From Motilimonas eburnea (lineage in GTDB: Bacteria > Pseudomonadota > Gammaproteobacteria > Enterobacterales > CBDFNC01), in the NCBI RefSeq assembly GCF_021295345.1, contig NZ_JAIMJB010000005.1:1-64000 (forward strand): a DNA stretch of 64,000 bases, written 5' to 3'. Under the pieces are notes generated by a model. That model made no database searches, had not been told where the DNA came from, and saw nothing but the letters and a program-made list of their open reading frames with translations. This document shows, in pieces, positions 25,717 to 35,065 of this stretch. A program made the position numbers and the translations under genes. Numbering within the stretch: the stretch's first letter is position 1; every line of letters begins with the position of its first letter.

Positions 25717-27084
25717 CTAAATAACCCGAGAAAACTGTTGTTGATGAGCGCGTTGACGCAAGTAGACGTCAAAACACATGCAGATATTGCGGATCAACAG
25801 CATGCCTCTGGCCTCAACTTGAATACCTTGCCCATCAAGGCTCACCAATTGATCATCGACAAAAGGTTTAAGTAAGGCTAAATCCGTCTCAAAATAGCGT
25901 TTAAAATCAATATTAAATGCTTGTTCTATCTCGACAAATGATAATTGGAAGTTACAAATCAATTGCTTGATCACGGCGCGGCGAATTAAGTCATCTTCAC
26001 TTAAGGCCACCCCTTTCCACTGGGCATGGCCTAATTGATCAACCTGCTGATAATACGCTTTTAAGTCTTTTTGGTTTTGCGAATAGCCATCGCCAATTTG
26101 GCTGATGGAAGAGACGCCTAACCCCAATAAATCCGTATCCCCTTGAGTGGTATAACCCTGGAAGTTGCGATGCAAGATCCCCTGCGCCTGAGCGCGTGCC
26201 AGCTCATCATCGGGTTTAGCGAAATGATCCATCCCAATGAACACATAACCTTGGTCGGTGAGGTATTCTATGGTGTGTTGCAATATGCTCAGCTTTTCTT
26301 GCGGGCTAGGCATATCCGCTTCTTTCAACTTGCGCTGCGCGGCAAAGCGACTCGGCAAATGGGCATAGTTAAAGGTCGTGAGTCGAGCAGGCGCAATCTC
26401 CATCACTTTTTCCAAGGTACGCGCAAAGCTGGCCTTGGTTTGGTGCGGCAAACCATAAATGAGGTCTAGGTTAGTAGAATGAAATCCTTGGGCCTTAGCG
26501 CGCGCCAGTAAGGTGAAAATAAAGTCTTCATCTTGTTCACGGTTAACGGCTTGCTGCACTTGCTTATCAAAGTCTTGAATACCTAAACTCAAGCGATTAA
26601 AGCCCTGCTCGGCTAAAAGATCTATGGTTGTCAGCTCAATTTCACGCGGATCGACTTCAATGCTGAGCTCTGCATCAGGCAAGAAATCAAATTCACTGCG
26701 CAACACGCTCATCAAACGTGTAATTTGTGCTGGGCTTAAGAAGGTGGGGGTGCCGCCACCCCAATGCAGTTGGCTGATTTTGCGCTGCTTAAAATGCTTG
26801 GCTTGGCTTTTGATCTCCCGCTCTAGGTAATCCAGGTATTGATCTGCTTTATGTTGATGGCGTGTGATCACCTTGTTGCAACCACAGTAGTAGCACAGCT
26901 TATGGCAAAACGGGATGTGCACGTATAGCGACAGCTGGCGATCGGGATAACGTTGCGCCGCTTGCAGTAAGTCTTGGTAACCAAAACTTTCAGCAAACTC
27001 TAACGCGGTCGGGTACGAAGTGTACCTTGGCCCACTGTAGTTATACTTTTCAATTAACCCTTGATCCCAAACTATCTTTTCCAC
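25717..27084 (-). CDS. hemN: Oxygen-independent coproporphyrinogen III dehydrogenase
   Basis: 455-residue radical-SAM enzyme. YNYSGPRYTSYPTA is the HemN N-terminus, and HIPFCHKLCYYCGCNK carries the CxxxCxxC that binds the 4Fe-4S cluster, with the extra HemN cysteine after it. WGGGTPTFL and SLGIQDFDKQVQQAVNR follow. It converts coproporphyrinogen III to protoporphyrinogen IX without oxygen. I looked for an FNR box in the 150 bp upstream and found none convincing. The order hemN, then DUF2489 and yihI upstream, is conserved in related bacteria. Confidence 0.96.
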   Translation of the reverse strand: MEKIVWDQGLIEKYNYSGPRYTSYPTALEFAESFGYQDLLQAAQRYPDRQLSLYVHIPFCHKLCYYCGCNKVITRHQHKADQYLDYLEREIKSQAKHFKQRKISQLHWGGGTPTFLSPAQITRLMSVLRSEFDFLPDAELSIEVDPREIELTTIDLLAEQGFNRLSLGIQDFDKQVQQAVNREQDEDFIFTLLARAKAQGFHSTNLDLIYGLPHQTKASFARTLEKVMEIAPARLTTFNYAHLPSRFAAQRKLKEADMPSPQEKLSILQHTIEYLTDQGYVFIGMDHFAKPDDELARAQAQGILHRNFQGYTTQGDTDLLGLGVSSISQIGDGYSQNQKDLKAYYQQVDQLGHAQWKGVALSEDDLIRRAVIKQLICNFQLSFVEIEQAFNIDFKRYFETDLALLKPFVDDQLVSLDGQGIQVEARGMLLIRNICMCFDVYLRQRAHQQQFSRVI

Positions 27085-27235
27085 TGACTTTACCTTGTGT
27101 TACAGCTTATTAGCAATTCTGTGACAAATTATGGCATAGCTAAACCCATGCAAAGCTGAGCAAGAACAAAAAACCAGAGATAAGCTGAATTTAAATGGGG
27201 GTCTTGGCAGTGCCAACGCACCGCCAAGAAAGGGA

Positions 27236-27685
27236 TTATGCCGGCAACTGCCAGTCTTGCAATTGTTTCATTTCTTCTATGATGCTGGCTTCTAAGCGCT
27301 GTTCATGCTTTTCGCGCTCGGCATCCAGTTGACGAATTTCTTTTTTAGTTCTTTCCTTACGCACTTCATGGGTCGGCATATCTTTAACCACCTGATACAA
27401 AGCGTGTAGATTCGGATATTCCGCGTCAAAGTTGATCGGTTGGGACAGCCTTAATTCATTAAGTAAAACAGTCAGGCGAATTGCGCCTTCCGATAAGTTA
27501 CATTGCCCCTGCACCATGGCCTTGGCAATCAAGTTTATACTGTCCATTAAGGTTGCATTACGTTTGTTAATCACCTTTTGTAATGCAAGCTGTTGATCTT
27601 TAACACGACGTAACAAGGTACCCGCATAAACCGAAAGCCCTAAAATGACCACTAGGCCGACGCCGGCCAATACCCACCACAACAT
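27236..27685 (-). CDS. DUF2489 family membrane-anchored protein
   Basis: 149 residues. One N-terminal membrane segment (about 2-24) is followed by a charged, largely helical cytoplasmic part with GQCNLSEGAIRLTVLLNELRL and a long Lys/Glu coiled-coil. These match DUF2489, a family of unknown function found next to yihI. Its ATG abuts the yihI stop directly, so the two are translationally coupled. Confidence 0.85.
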   Translation of the reverse strand: MLWWVLAGVGLVVILGLSVYAGTLLRRVKDQQLALQKVINKRNATLMDSINLIAKAMVQGQCNLSEGAIRLTVLLNELRLSQPINFDAEYPNLHALYQVVKDMPTHEVRKERTKKEIRQLDAEREKHEQRLEASIIEEMKQLQDWQLPA

Positions 27686-28258
27686 CTATTTATCCTTATC
27701 TAGGTTATCCATCCAAGCGTTATCTAAATTGCTAAACGCATCAAACATGGCATCCTCATCGGGTGCACCAGTTTCGTCTTCTTCAAGTAGCCCTAACTGT
27801 TCAAGTAAGGCTTGATGGCGTGCCATTTGTTGATTGACCCACTTCATATCTTTTGCATTTAGTTGCTCACCGTCATCCAACCTATCTAATAACGAGGCTA
27901 AACGCTCATCGGATTCTAATTGGGCTAATTCTTTTTCCGGTGACAGTTTCGGCTTAGGCTTGCTATTAACGAGCTTGGCCTTAGGCTGATGCTGAGCAAG
28001 CTGCACAGGTGCTTGTTGCAATGCTTGCTCTGGTGTCAATGCAATGGGCTTTTTACTGCCTGCGCGCGGATCTTTCGGGGCGCTTTGTTGGCTAACCACA
28101 GCCTCCTTTGCTTCCATGGCATTCCGGTTACCCGCCTTTAAGCCCTTACGCTTTGATTGCTTTTTTTGCAATTTAGCTTGTTCTTGATTTACCTTAATGC
28201 GCTCACCCAATTTAGGGCCGTTGGCATTCACTTTACGTGTCTTTTTCTGACGTGACAT
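27686..28258 (-). CDS. yihI: Der GTPase-activating protein YihI
   Basis: 190 residues. A very basic N-terminus (SRQKKTRKVNANGPKLGERIKV, then KRKGLKAGNRN) and an acidic C-terminal helical part with RLDDGEQLNAKDMKWVNQQMARHQALLEQLGL match YihI. The protein stimulates the GTPase of the ribosome-assembly factor Der and so slows 50S maturation in early growth. It sits between the methyltransferase and DUF2489 genes with gaps of 3 and 0 bp. Confidence 0.93.
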   Translation of the reverse strand: MSRQKKTRKVNANGPKLGERIKVNQEQAKLQKKQSKRKGLKAGNRNAMEAKEAVVSQQSAPKDPRAGSKKPIALTPEQALQQAPVQLAQHQPKAKLVNSKPKPKLSPEKELAQLESDERLASLLDRLDDGEQLNAKDMKWVNQQMARHQALLEQLGLLEEDETGAPDEDAMFDAFSNLDNAWMDNLDKDK

Positions 28259-28261
28259 ATT

Positions 28262-28921
28262 TTATTCTCTACGTTGAAACAGCATAACGTCTGCATCATA
28301 AAATGCGATGTGACAATTGAATTGCGCAGCAATCCAGTTCATCGTGGTTTGACTATAAAAACTCACATGGGTCGGATCACCTTTGTAATACCAGCGCTGA
28401 AATTGCGCATCATTACTGGCGAGCTGTGTCATCACGGCCAACCAACCATGGGGTTTTAATAGGGCAAATAATTTCGGCCAATCCCTCGCCGGTTGATAAA
28501 AATGCTCAACTACCTCGGTACAAGTTACAAAGTCATATTGCTTTGTCAGTACATCCTTATTGGGGTAGTAGAAAGGATCATACAAGGCGACTTGGTGACC
28601 CGCTTGGGCTAACATCTGAGACACCGTTGGCCCTGGTCCACAGCCATAATCTAATCCCACTGATTGCGGCGCTAACTTAGCCGACAAGGGGGCTACTAAG
28701 CGATTTAAAAAAGCTTGATAGCGTTGATCATCCGGGTCGTTAATGTGGCAGTCGTAGATGGCTTTTTCCGCCTCGCCATACAAAAAATGCAGGGCATCGG
28801 CAAAGCGTAAGTCACAATCTTGGCAGCAAAAATAATCTCGCTTTTTGTCTACAAGAAAAAAGCGTACTTGCGAACTTCCACATAATGGACACGCGTCCAA
28901 ATTAACAACCTCCAGAAACAC
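28262..28921 (-). CDS. Class I SAM methyltransferase with N-terminal zinc ribbon
   Basis: 219 residues. A zinc-ribbon pattern CPLCGS...CCQDC occupies residues about 12-38. A methyltransferase fold follows with motif I VGLDYGCGPGPTV, then CTEVVEHFYQPARDW and the LKPHGWLAVMT strand typical of Methyltransf_23-like enzymes. Substrate unknown. It is first in the operon with yihI and DUF2489, which suggests a link to translation or ribosome assembly, although that is inference. Confidence 0.82.
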   Translation of the reverse strand: MFLEVVNLDACPLCGSSQVRFFLVDKKRDYFCCQDCDLRFADALHFLYGEAEKAIYDCHINDPDDQRYQAFLNRLVAPLSAKLAPQSVGLDYGCGPGPTVSQMLAQAGHQVALYDPFYYPNKDVLTKQYDFVTCTEVVEHFYQPARDWPKLFALLKPHGWLAVMTQLASNDAQFQRWYYKGDPTHVSFYSQTTMNWIAAQFNCHIAFYDADVMLFQRRE

Positions 28922-29024
28922 AAAAGACTGTACTAACTATAAAGCCAGTACAGTCAATCAGTTGCAGCCATTTCATAGTCAGCTGATGGTGAGGCGTTTA
29001 GCCAGCCAAGCAGCTTAAAAAAGA

Positions 29025-29648
29025 CTAGTGTAAACCTGCAATGTATTTAGACAAGATAGCAATATCTTCGTCTGTTAGCTTTTTCGCTATGTCACGCATC
29101 ATGCCATTCATGTCATTATTACGCTCACCGCTGCGGAACTGTTCAAGTTGTGACTTGATGTAAGCAGGGTACTGGCTTGAAATTTTCGGAAAGCCAGATA
29201 GCTCAGTGCCTTCACCACGTGGGCCGTGACAGGCAGTACAAGAAGGAATGCCTCTTGCGATATCGCCACCCATATAAAGCTTTTGACCTGCTTCGACAAC
29301 GTCAGCCGGAGTGGTCGCAGGAGACATGGTTTTACTGGCGTAATAGGCAGCCAAGTCCGCCATATCTTGCTCGGTCAAGCCGGCAACCATGCCACCCATA
29401 ATGGCGTTATTACGGCCTTTCTCACCACCCGTTTCTACCGCTAACTTAAATTCTTTAAGTTGCTTTTCTAGGTACTTTGGGTGCTGGCCTGCGAGTTTAG
29501 GGTACATATCAGTTGGTGAATTACCATCTGCCCCGTGACAAGCAACACACGTTGCTGATTTCGTTTCTCCTGCAGCAGCATCACCTTGTGCTAAAGCGGC
29601 ACCGCTGAACCCGATCATTGCTACTAGAGCTAGCGCTATGTTTTTCAT
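29025..29648 (-). CDS. Cytochrome c4, di-heme
   Basis: 207 residues with a signal peptide ending ALA (about 20) and two heme c sites, CVACHG and CTACHG, in two similar halves, each with a downstream methionine ligand region (GGMVAGL and NGMMRDI). This is the c4 layout: a periplasmic, often membrane-associated electron carrier to terminal oxidases. It is divergent from engB, as in several related genera. Confidence 0.94.
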   Translation of the reverse strand: MKNIALALVAMIGFSGAALAQGDAAAGETKSATCVACHGADGNSPTDMYPKLAGQHPKYLEKQLKEFKLAVETGGEKGRNNAIMGGMVAGLTEQDMADLAAYYASKTMSPATTPADVVEAGQKLYMGGDIARGIPSCTACHGPRGEGTELSGFPKISSQYPAYIKSQLEQFRSGERNNDMNGMMRDIAKKLTDEDIAILSKYIAGLH

Positions 29649-29791
29649 GGCTATCCAATTTTATTATTAAGCTTCCAGATCACATGCGAATCCGCGCATG
29701 CTACAATCGTTATTTTTATGAACTTGCATATTTTACACAATTTTAAAAAAAAGTAATCAATACGTAAAACATTCCCGCTGGAGACCGCATT

Positions 29792-30442
29792 TTGACCAAG
29801 CAAACCATGAATTACAACCTGGCTCACTTTATTACCAGTGCCCCTGATATTCGCCAAATGCCTGATGATACGGGGATTGAAGTGGCATTCGCAGGTCGCT
29901 CCAATGCCGGTAAGTCTAGCGCACTGAATGCCCTCACCCGACAAAAAACCTTGGCTCGCACCAGTAAAACACCCGGTCGCACCCAGTTAATTAACGTTTT
30001 TGAACTAGCCGAAAACAAGCGCATTATCGATTTACCCGGTTATGGTTACGCCAAAGTACCCGAGGATATGAAGAAAAACTGGCAAAAAGCCCTCGGCGAG
30101 TATTTGCAAAAACGTGAATCTCTTAAAGGTTTAGTGGTATTAATGGATATTCGCCACCCATTTAAGGACTCTGACCAAGATTTAATCTACTGGGCGGTGG
30201 ATAGCAATCTTCCTGTCTTGTGCTTACTGACTAAAGCTGACAAGCTCAAACAAGGCTTACGTAAAACCACCGTCACCAAAATGCGCCAAGAAGCCAAAAC
30301 CTTTGAGGGCGATGTTACGGTTGAAGCATTTTCCTCCACTAAAGGCATCGGCTTAGATCGCCTCAGAGCTGTACTTGATACTTGGTACTTTAATGAAGCA
30401 GAAATAAATGAGCAGGATGATGCTGAGTCAGCAGCAGAATAA
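29792..30442 (+). CDS. engB: Ribosome biogenesis GTPase EngB (YihA/YsxC)
   Basis: 216 residues from a TTG at 29792 with GGAG eight bases upstream; the ATG five codons later is the alternative. G1 [10 protein letters not shown]2 region [12 protein letters not shown]3 DLPGYGYA, G4 TKAD and G5 SST are all visible. EngB acts in late 50S assembly and is essential in many bacteria. Its position facing Spot 42 and polA is the same as in E. coli (yihA, spf, polA). Confidence 0.96.
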   Translation: MTKQTMNYNLAHFITSAPDIRQMPDDTGIEVAFAGRSNAGKSSALNALTRQKTLARTSKTPGRTQLINVFELAENKRIIDLPGYGYAKVPEDMKKNWQKALGEYLQKRESLKGLVVLMDIRHPFKDSDQDLIYWAVDSNLPVLCLLTKADKLKQGLRKTTVTKMRQEAKTFEGDVTVEAFSSTKGIGLDRLRAVLDTWYFNEAEINEQDDAESAAE

Positions 30443-30624
30443 CCAAGCTCTGCTTCTAGTGATTAGTAAGTGGTTTTGAGTTTGTGTAGGTATTATTCGC
30501 CGAGCAAGCTCGCCTCCCACTAGGCCTGAATGCGCTTGTGAGCTTAACTCCAGTTTGTTAGCAAGCAACAAATTTGTATTTTGAATTCAATCTATCCACA
30601 ATATTAGTCTACCAAATTACAGAT
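30443..30624. other. Intergenic stretch after engB
   Basis: No gene is seen. It holds a REP-like piece around 30486-30520 (a GTAGG start and CGAGCAAGCTCG palindrome close to GCCTCCCAC). The rest is AT-rich sequence up to the Spot 42 terminator, which would also serve convergent transcription from engB. Confidence 0.5.
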
Positions 30625-30748
30625 AAAAAAAAGCCTTGGCAAACTGCCAAGGCGCTTAATATAGCTTTATTCAATACGTGAAATAAAAGGTCTGAAAGAT
30701 AAAACTCTAGATAGAGTGTCTAGAACTATCCTTCCCTCTGTACCCTAC
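30625..30748 (-). ncRNA. spf: Spot 42 regulatory RNA
   Basis: On the minus strand the transcript begins GTAGGGTACAGAGG at 30748, identical to the start of E. coli Spot 42, and contains ATCTTTCAGACCTTTTATTT, which matches its unstructured targeting region closely. It ends in a perfect 9-bp stem (30633-30641 with 30645-30653) and a U-run from 30632. A TATAGT -10 box is at 30756-30761. Spot 42 is an Hfq-dependent sRNA that represses secondary carbon uptake and catabolism and is itself repressed by CRP-cAMP. The polA-spf-engB order is conserved. Confidence 0.95.
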
Positions 30749-30891
30749 AAGACAAACTATAGACAAAGCTTTTGCTTAGATAAAGTGCAAATTTGTAATT
30801 TATTTACATCTTTTGATCTAAAACAGTAAATCCATACCCACGCGACTTTGTTGTTAAACACAGCCCAGCAAAGTAGCGCAAGCAGCGGTTT

Positions 30892-33654
30892 TTAGTGCGC
30901 TTCATTCCAATTATCACCCACTCCCGCTTCTGCCACTAACGGCACATCTAAGGTCATGGCTTGCTCCATCAAGGTTTGCAACTGTGGCACATAGTCAGCC
31001 ACGCAGGACTCGGCGATTTCAAATACCAGTTCATCGTGCACTTGCATGATCATCTGAATTGAGTCAGCAGGTTGCTGCGCAATCCAATCGGCCACCTTGA
31101 TCATCGCCAACTTGATAATATCGGCCGCGGTGCCTTGCATGGGGGCGTTGATCGCAGCGCGCTCGGCGGCTTTTTTACGCATCGCATTACGTGCCTTAAT
31201 GTCGGGCAAATGTAAGCGGCGTCCTTTTAGGGTTTGCACATAGCCATCTTGCTCGGCGTCGGCGCGAGTCGATTCCATATAGCGCAACACACCGGGGTAG
31301 CGTTCAAAATACAGATCCATGTATTGCTGCGCTTCTTGGCGGCCTATACCAAGCTGCTTAGCTAAACCGAAGGCACTCATGCCATATATCAAACCAAAGT
31401 TAATGGCCTTAGCACTGCGGCGTTGCTCGCTAGTAACGTCATCAAGGGCAACTGAAAACACCTCTGCTGCGGTGGCGCGGTGAATATCTTTACCTTGAGC
31501 AAAGGCCTCTAATAGGCCCTTATCTTGGGATAAATGTGCCATGATCCTAAGTTCAATTTGACTGTAGTCGATGGCGACAATTTTATTACCCGGCTTGGCA
31601 ATAAAGGCTTCGCGAATACGGCGGCCTTCTTCATTGCGAATGGGGATATTCTGTAAGTTAGGATCGCTTGAGGACAACCGTCCCGTCGCGGTGACCGCCT
31701 GATGATACGAAGTATGCACTCGCCCTGTGGCCGGATTAACCATTTTAGGTAACTTATCGGTATAGGTGGATTTCAGCTTGCTTAAGCTTCGGTATTCTAA
31801 AATTAGTGCCGGTAATGGGTAATCATAAGCCAGCTCTTGTAACACTTCCTCTGCGGTTGATGGGGCACCTTTAGGTGTCTTTTTCAACACTGGCAACTTC
31901 ATCTTTTCAAACAGAATTTCTTGTAACTGTTTAGGTGAGCCAAGGTTAAACGGTTGCTCAGCGATGGCGTGGGCCTTATTTTCAAGGGCAATGATTTTTT
32001 CACCCAATTGCTGGCTTTGTGCCTGTAACAACTGGCTATCAATCAACACCCCTGTGCGTTCAATGTTAGATAAGACGCCAGCTAAAGGATGTTCTATCTC
32101 CTGATATAACGGCTCCAGACTCGATTCTTTCGTCAACTTAGGCCACAGGGTTTGGTGCAGTTGCAGGGTAATGTCCGCGTCTTCGGCGGCGTAGGTAGCT
32201 GCGGTGTCGAGTGGCACTTGGTTAAAGGTCAGTTGTTTTGCGCCTTTACCGGCCACATCTTCAAAGCTAATAGCTTTATGACCAAGATACTTAAGCGCCA
32301 AACTGTCCATGTCATGACGATTAGACACACTGTTAAATACATACGATTCCAACATGGTATCAAACTGCGCACCGCGTAACTGCACGTCATAGCGCGCTAA
32401 TACGCTGGCATCATACTTTACGTTCTGGAGCACCTTAGCTTGGGTCTCATCTTCCAGTATTGGTTTTAATTGCGCCAACACATCATCCAATGCTAATTGC
32501 TCAGGCGCATCGGGATAATCATGAGCCACAGGCAAGTAGGCCGCCTCACCTGGGGCAACGGCAAACGAAAAGCCCACCAATTGCGCGACCATATAATCTA
32601 CACTGGTGGTTTCGGTATCAAAGGCAAACAAGGGGGCTTGCTGTAATTTTTTTAGCCACTCATCCAGCTGAACTTGGGTCAAAATCGTTTCATAGTTAGC
32701 ACTGCTTAAACCGCTAACCAGAGGCGCATTGTCTCCCTCTTCCTCTGTTACACTGGTCGGTGCCGCACTCGAACCGTCTAATACTTCCGCCAGCCAACGT
32801 TTGAACTCCATTTTACCGTAAAGCTCAATCAGCTTGTCTTTGTCTTTTGGCTTCGCGATCAAATCATCATAGCCTTGGCTTAGCTCGACATCGGTTTTGA
32901 TGGTCGCCAAGGTATAAGACATTCTTGCTTCCGTCTCATGCTTACGCATTTTTTCTGGCATGGATTTAGCGCCTCGGAATCCCAGCGCAGGCAGTTCATC
33001 CAAGCGTGAATAGATCTCATCCATGCTACCTATGCCTTGCAACATGGCGATGGCGGTTTTTTCGCCCACCCCAGGCACGCCGGGAATGTTATCCACCTTG
33101 TCGCCCATCAAGGCGAGATAATCAATAATTAATTCTGGGCCGACGCCAAATTTTTCCACCACGCCGTCGCGATCTAGCACGGTATTAGTCATGGTATTGA
33201 TCAGCAATACATGCTCATCGACTAATTGCGCCATGTCCTTATCGCCAGTGCTAATCAGCGTAGGGATCCCCTGAGCACTGGCTTGTCTGGCTAGCGTACC
33301 AATCACATCATCGGCCTCAACCCCTTCATGAATAATCATCGGCAAACCTAAGGCGCGAATAATGTTATACAAAGGCTCTACCTGAACCCGTAAATCATCC
33401 GGCATGGATGGACGCTGCGCCTTATATTCAGGAAACATCTCATCACGAAAGGTTTTACCTTTAGCATCAAACACCACCGCAATATGACTAGGTGAAAACT
33501 GATTCATCAAACTGCGCAGCATATTGACCACGCCATATACCGCCCCCGTTGGCTCGCCAGCCGAGTTCGTTAAGTGAGGAGGAGCGAAAAAAGCACGGTA
33601 GAGATAAGATGAGCCATCAACAAGAATAAACGGATTTTCGGGTATTTGCGGCAT
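30892..33654 (-). CDS. polA: DNA polymerase I
   Basis: 920 residues with all three domains. The 5' nuclease (1 to about 290) has [12 protein letters not shown] and the acidic ADDVIGTLA and [18 protein letters not shown]. The proofreading exonuclease (about 330-520) retains [20 protein letters not shown] and YAAEDADIT, so it should be active. The polymerase domain has motif [16 protein letters not shown], motif [15 protein letters not shown] and motif [12 protein letters not shown]. It fills Okazaki gaps and repairs DNA. A long promoter region lies upstream. Confidence 0.98.
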   Translation of the reverse strand: MPQIPENPFILVDGSSYLYRAFFAPPHLTNSAGEPTGAVYGVVNMLRSLMNQFSPSHIAVVFDAKGKTFRDEMFPEYKAQRPSMPDDLRVQVEPLYNIIRALGLPMIIHEGVEADDVIGTLARQASAQGIPTLISTGDKDMAQLVDEHVLLINTMTNTVLDRDGVVEKFGVGPELIIDYLALMGDKVDNIPGVPGVGEKTAIAMLQGIGSMDEIYSRLDELPALGFRGAKSMPEKMRKHETEARMSYTLATIKTDVELSQGYDDLIAKPKDKDKLIELYGKMEFKRWLAEVLDGSSAAPTSVTEEEGDNAPLVSGLSSANYETILTQVQLDEWLKKLQQAPLFAFDTETTSVDYMVAQLVGFSFAVAPGEAAYLPVAHDYPDAPEQLALDDVLAQLKPILEDETQAKVLQNVKYDASVLARYDVQLRGAQFDTMLESYVFNSVSNRHDMDSLALKYLGHKAISFEDVAGKGAKQLTFNQVPLDTAATYAAEDADITLQLHQTLWPKLTKESSLEPLYQEIEHPLAGVLSNIERTGVLIDSQLLQAQSQQLGEKIIALENKAHAIAEQPFNLGSPKQLQEILFEKMKLPVLKKTPKGAPSTAEEVLQELAYDYPLPALILEYRSLSKLKSTYTDKLPKMVNPATGRVHTSYHQAVTATGRLSSSDPNLQNIPIRNEEGRRIREAFIAKPGNKIVAIDYSQIELRIMAHLSQDKGLLEAFAQGKDIHRATAAEVFSVALDDVTSEQRRSAKAINFGLIYGMSAFGLAKQLGIGRQEAQQYMDLYFERYPGVLRYMESTRADAEQDGYVQTLKGRRLHLPDIKARNAMRKKAAERAAINAPMQGTAADIIKLAMIKVADWIAQQPADSIQMIMQVHDELVFEIAESCVADYVPQLQTLMEQAMTLDVPLVAEAGVGDNWNEAH

Positions 33655-34127
33655 AGTAGCTATCTGTCGTTAGAATGAATGGCGTTAGCATGCCATATCA
33701 ACCGCATCGGCTCTATGCCTATCATGGGATTTTTTCTCCGTGTAGCACATTGGGCCGCACCTAAAACGAGCCCGCAACCTCTCCTAAAGTCAGTGTTGCC
33801 GGATCAATCAAAACAATCGACTAGCCTGTGGATATCTCTGTTCACAAAAACATCTTAAATGTAACATTTTGTTAATAGATGCCAACCACAAAAACGTAAA
33901 CCAATGAAATAGAACAAAAAATAAGACATTCTATTTCGTATCATCCTCTTTTTATTTTCAATTTAATTGTGGAAAAGATTTGTTGATTTTTTACAACACT
34001 TGATATTCACTCAGAAATACAGCCGAAAAAACTAACTATGCGGGGCAATTTTGGTGAGAAATGTTGCGAGAAAGAAAAGAGTTGGAGGCCACTGTAAGAT
34101 TAACTGGATAGTGAATGACAGAAGTTA
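33655..34127. other. Promoter region of polA and flank of the RyhB pair
   Basis: No coding frame of note is seen. A perfect 9-bp inverted repeat, GAAATAGAA at 33906-33914 and TTCTATTTC at 33929-33937, lies about 250 bp upstream of polA, with a 14-bp spacer and no U-tract. The rest is AT-rich with no further structure that I can defend. Confidence 0.4.
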
Positions 34128-34241
34128 ATTAAACAGCAGCCCCCAAATTCAACAAAATGCTGAGAAAAAGCAATGTGAGCAAAGTCGTGCTTGCGTTAAC
34201 TCTTTTTACACCATGCCAGATGCCAATGAATTAACGCCAAC
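34128..34241 (-). ncRNA. Second RyhB-like small RNA (copy B), tandem to copy A
   Basis: The minus strand reads AGCACGACTTTGCTCACATT at 34191-34172, one base different from the RyhB core, then a T-run where RyhB has the CCAG end. The 5' part has GCGTTAA pairing with TTAACGC just before the core. The promoter is TTTACA-17-TATCGT with a Fur-box-like sequence in the spacer. No strong terminator is seen: a short CAGCA/TGCTG stem and TTTAATT near 34130 is the best candidate, so the 3' end is a guess. It lies directly downstream of copy A on the same strand, about 70 bp after that copy's terminator. It could be functional with a different target set, or be decaying. Confidence 0.65.
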
Positions 34242-34247
34242 AAGTTA

Positions 34248-34276
34248 ACGATAATGAATATCATTTAGATTGTAAA
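34248..34276 (-). promoter_or_regulatory. Promoter and Fur-box-like site of RyhB copy B
   Basis: Minus strand: TTTACA (34271-34276), 17-bp spacer, TATCGT (34248-34253). The spacer reads ATGATATTCAT on the minus strand, close to the Fur consensus, and covers the region between the two promoter boxes, so Fe-Fur would block polymerase. Confidence 0.6.
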
Positions 34277-34310
34277 GCACTATTTTACTCGACTTACATT
34301 TCTTTGAGCG

Positions 34311-34412
34311 AAAAAAAACCGACCCTAAAAAGAGTCGGTAAACTGGAAGCAATGTGAGCAATGTCGTGCCATGTATCAAAAAGCAATTTGCTTTACGAGT
34401 ATCTGGACAACG
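34311..34412 (-). ncRNA. ryhB: RyhB iron-responsive small RNA (copy A)
   Basis: On the minus strand the sequence at 34370-34343 contains GCACGACATTGCTCACATTG followed by CTTCCAG, the conserved RyhB core, with no mismatch to the E. coli core as I know it. The transcript of about 102 nt ends in a stem CCGACTC/GGGTCGG (one G-U pair) and eight U residues ending at 34311. The promoter has a perfect Fur palindrome. RyhB pairs with mRNAs of iron-using proteins with Hfq, leading to their decay when iron is scarce, and so spares iron. Very likely functional. Confidence 0.93.
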
Positions 34413-34418
34413 AGATAA

Positions 34419-34447
34419 ATAGTAATGATATTAATTATCATTTGCAA
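34419..34447 (-). promoter_or_regulatory. Promoter with Fur box of RyhB copy A
   Basis: Minus strand: TTGCAA (34442-34447), 17 bp, TACTAT (34419-34424). Between them lies AATGATA-ttaat-TATCATT (34424-34442), a perfect 7-bp inverted repeat matching the Fur consensus. Repression by Fe-loaded Fur is expected. Confidence 0.85.
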
Positions 34448-34540
34448 GTGTTATTTTTGTTTTTCTCGATTCATTGCAACACAAGCATCTTGTTGCGGTT
34501 AAGGTTATACTCTCAACGTTAATAAATATGAGGTATCAAA

Positions 34541-34984
34541 ATGAGAGTTTGTGGCGTTGAAATCCAAGGCAGCGAGGCCGTTATCGCACTATTAGCACTC
34601 GACAAAGGGCTATTTGAATTACCAGAATGTCGCACGCGTAAATTTATTTTGAGAGATGATAGGGATCAAGCGCAACTCGCCAAGTTTCAATTTGACGTGG
34701 CCAAGCTAGTTGAAGACTACAAAATCGAAAAGCTAGTGATCAAATCAAGACCCCACAAAGGAAAATTTGCTGGCGGTGCCGTGGGTTTTAAAATAGAAGC
34801 GGCGATTCAGCTTATCGACGGGGTCACCGTTGAGTTTATCAATGGCAATGAAATCAAAGAGCAACTAAAACGTAATCCTGTCGCCATCGACTTTACGGCA
34901 ACGGGCCTGAAAAAATTCCAAGAGCACGCATTCAACTCCGCTTACGCTAATATGATACACGCTATGTATAACAAGGAAGATTGA
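34541..34984 (+). CDS. DUF3010 family protein, function unknown
   Basis: 147 residues, beginning MRVCGVEIQGSEAVIALL and with KLVIKSRPHKGKFAGGAVGFKIEAA, which matches DUF3010. The alternation of strands and the conserved lysines and glycines recall an RNase H-like fold, but no activity is known. It is divergent from ryhB copy A and ends just before the deleted MITE copy. It has no membrane segment and stands alone. Confidence 0.8.
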   Translation: MRVCGVEIQGSEAVIALLALDKGLFELPECRTRKFILRDDRDQAQLAKFQFDVAKLVEDYKIEKLVIKSRPHKGKFAGGAVGFKIEAAIQLIDGVTVEFINGNEIKEQLKRNPVAIDFTATGLKKFQEHAFNSAYANMIHAMYNKED

Positions 34985-34987
34985 TCA

Positions 34988-35061
34988 TTCAAGTTGATTG
35001 GGTATATACCCAATCAATTTGAAAATGCATGTTTCAAGCATATCCAGGTAGATAGGGTATA
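34988..35061. repeat. Internally deleted MITE copy plus a single adjoining end
   Basis: 35005-35061 (57 bp) keeps both termini of the 268-bp element, TATACCCAATCAATTTGAAA at the left and GCATATCCAGGTAGATAGGG then TATA at the right, while all internal sequence is missing. To its left, 34988-35006 carries one more terminus facing away, so the two ends form a nearly perfect palindrome over TATA. The block fills the gap between DUF3010 and the csrB terminator. Confidence 0.75.
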
Positions 35062-35065
35062 GAAC

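Noticed and set aside
29651-29944. A 97-codon minus-strand frame overlapping the start of engB
   Set aside because: It is antisense to a certain gene, runs through the cytochrome c4 promoter and shows no protein-like features.
34168-34370. Two direct repeats of about 22 nt (GCAATGTGAGCAAxGTCGTGC) that could be recombination or CRISPR repeats
   Set aside because: They are the conserved cores of two RyhB RNAs, each with its own promoter; there are only two and the spacing is not regular.
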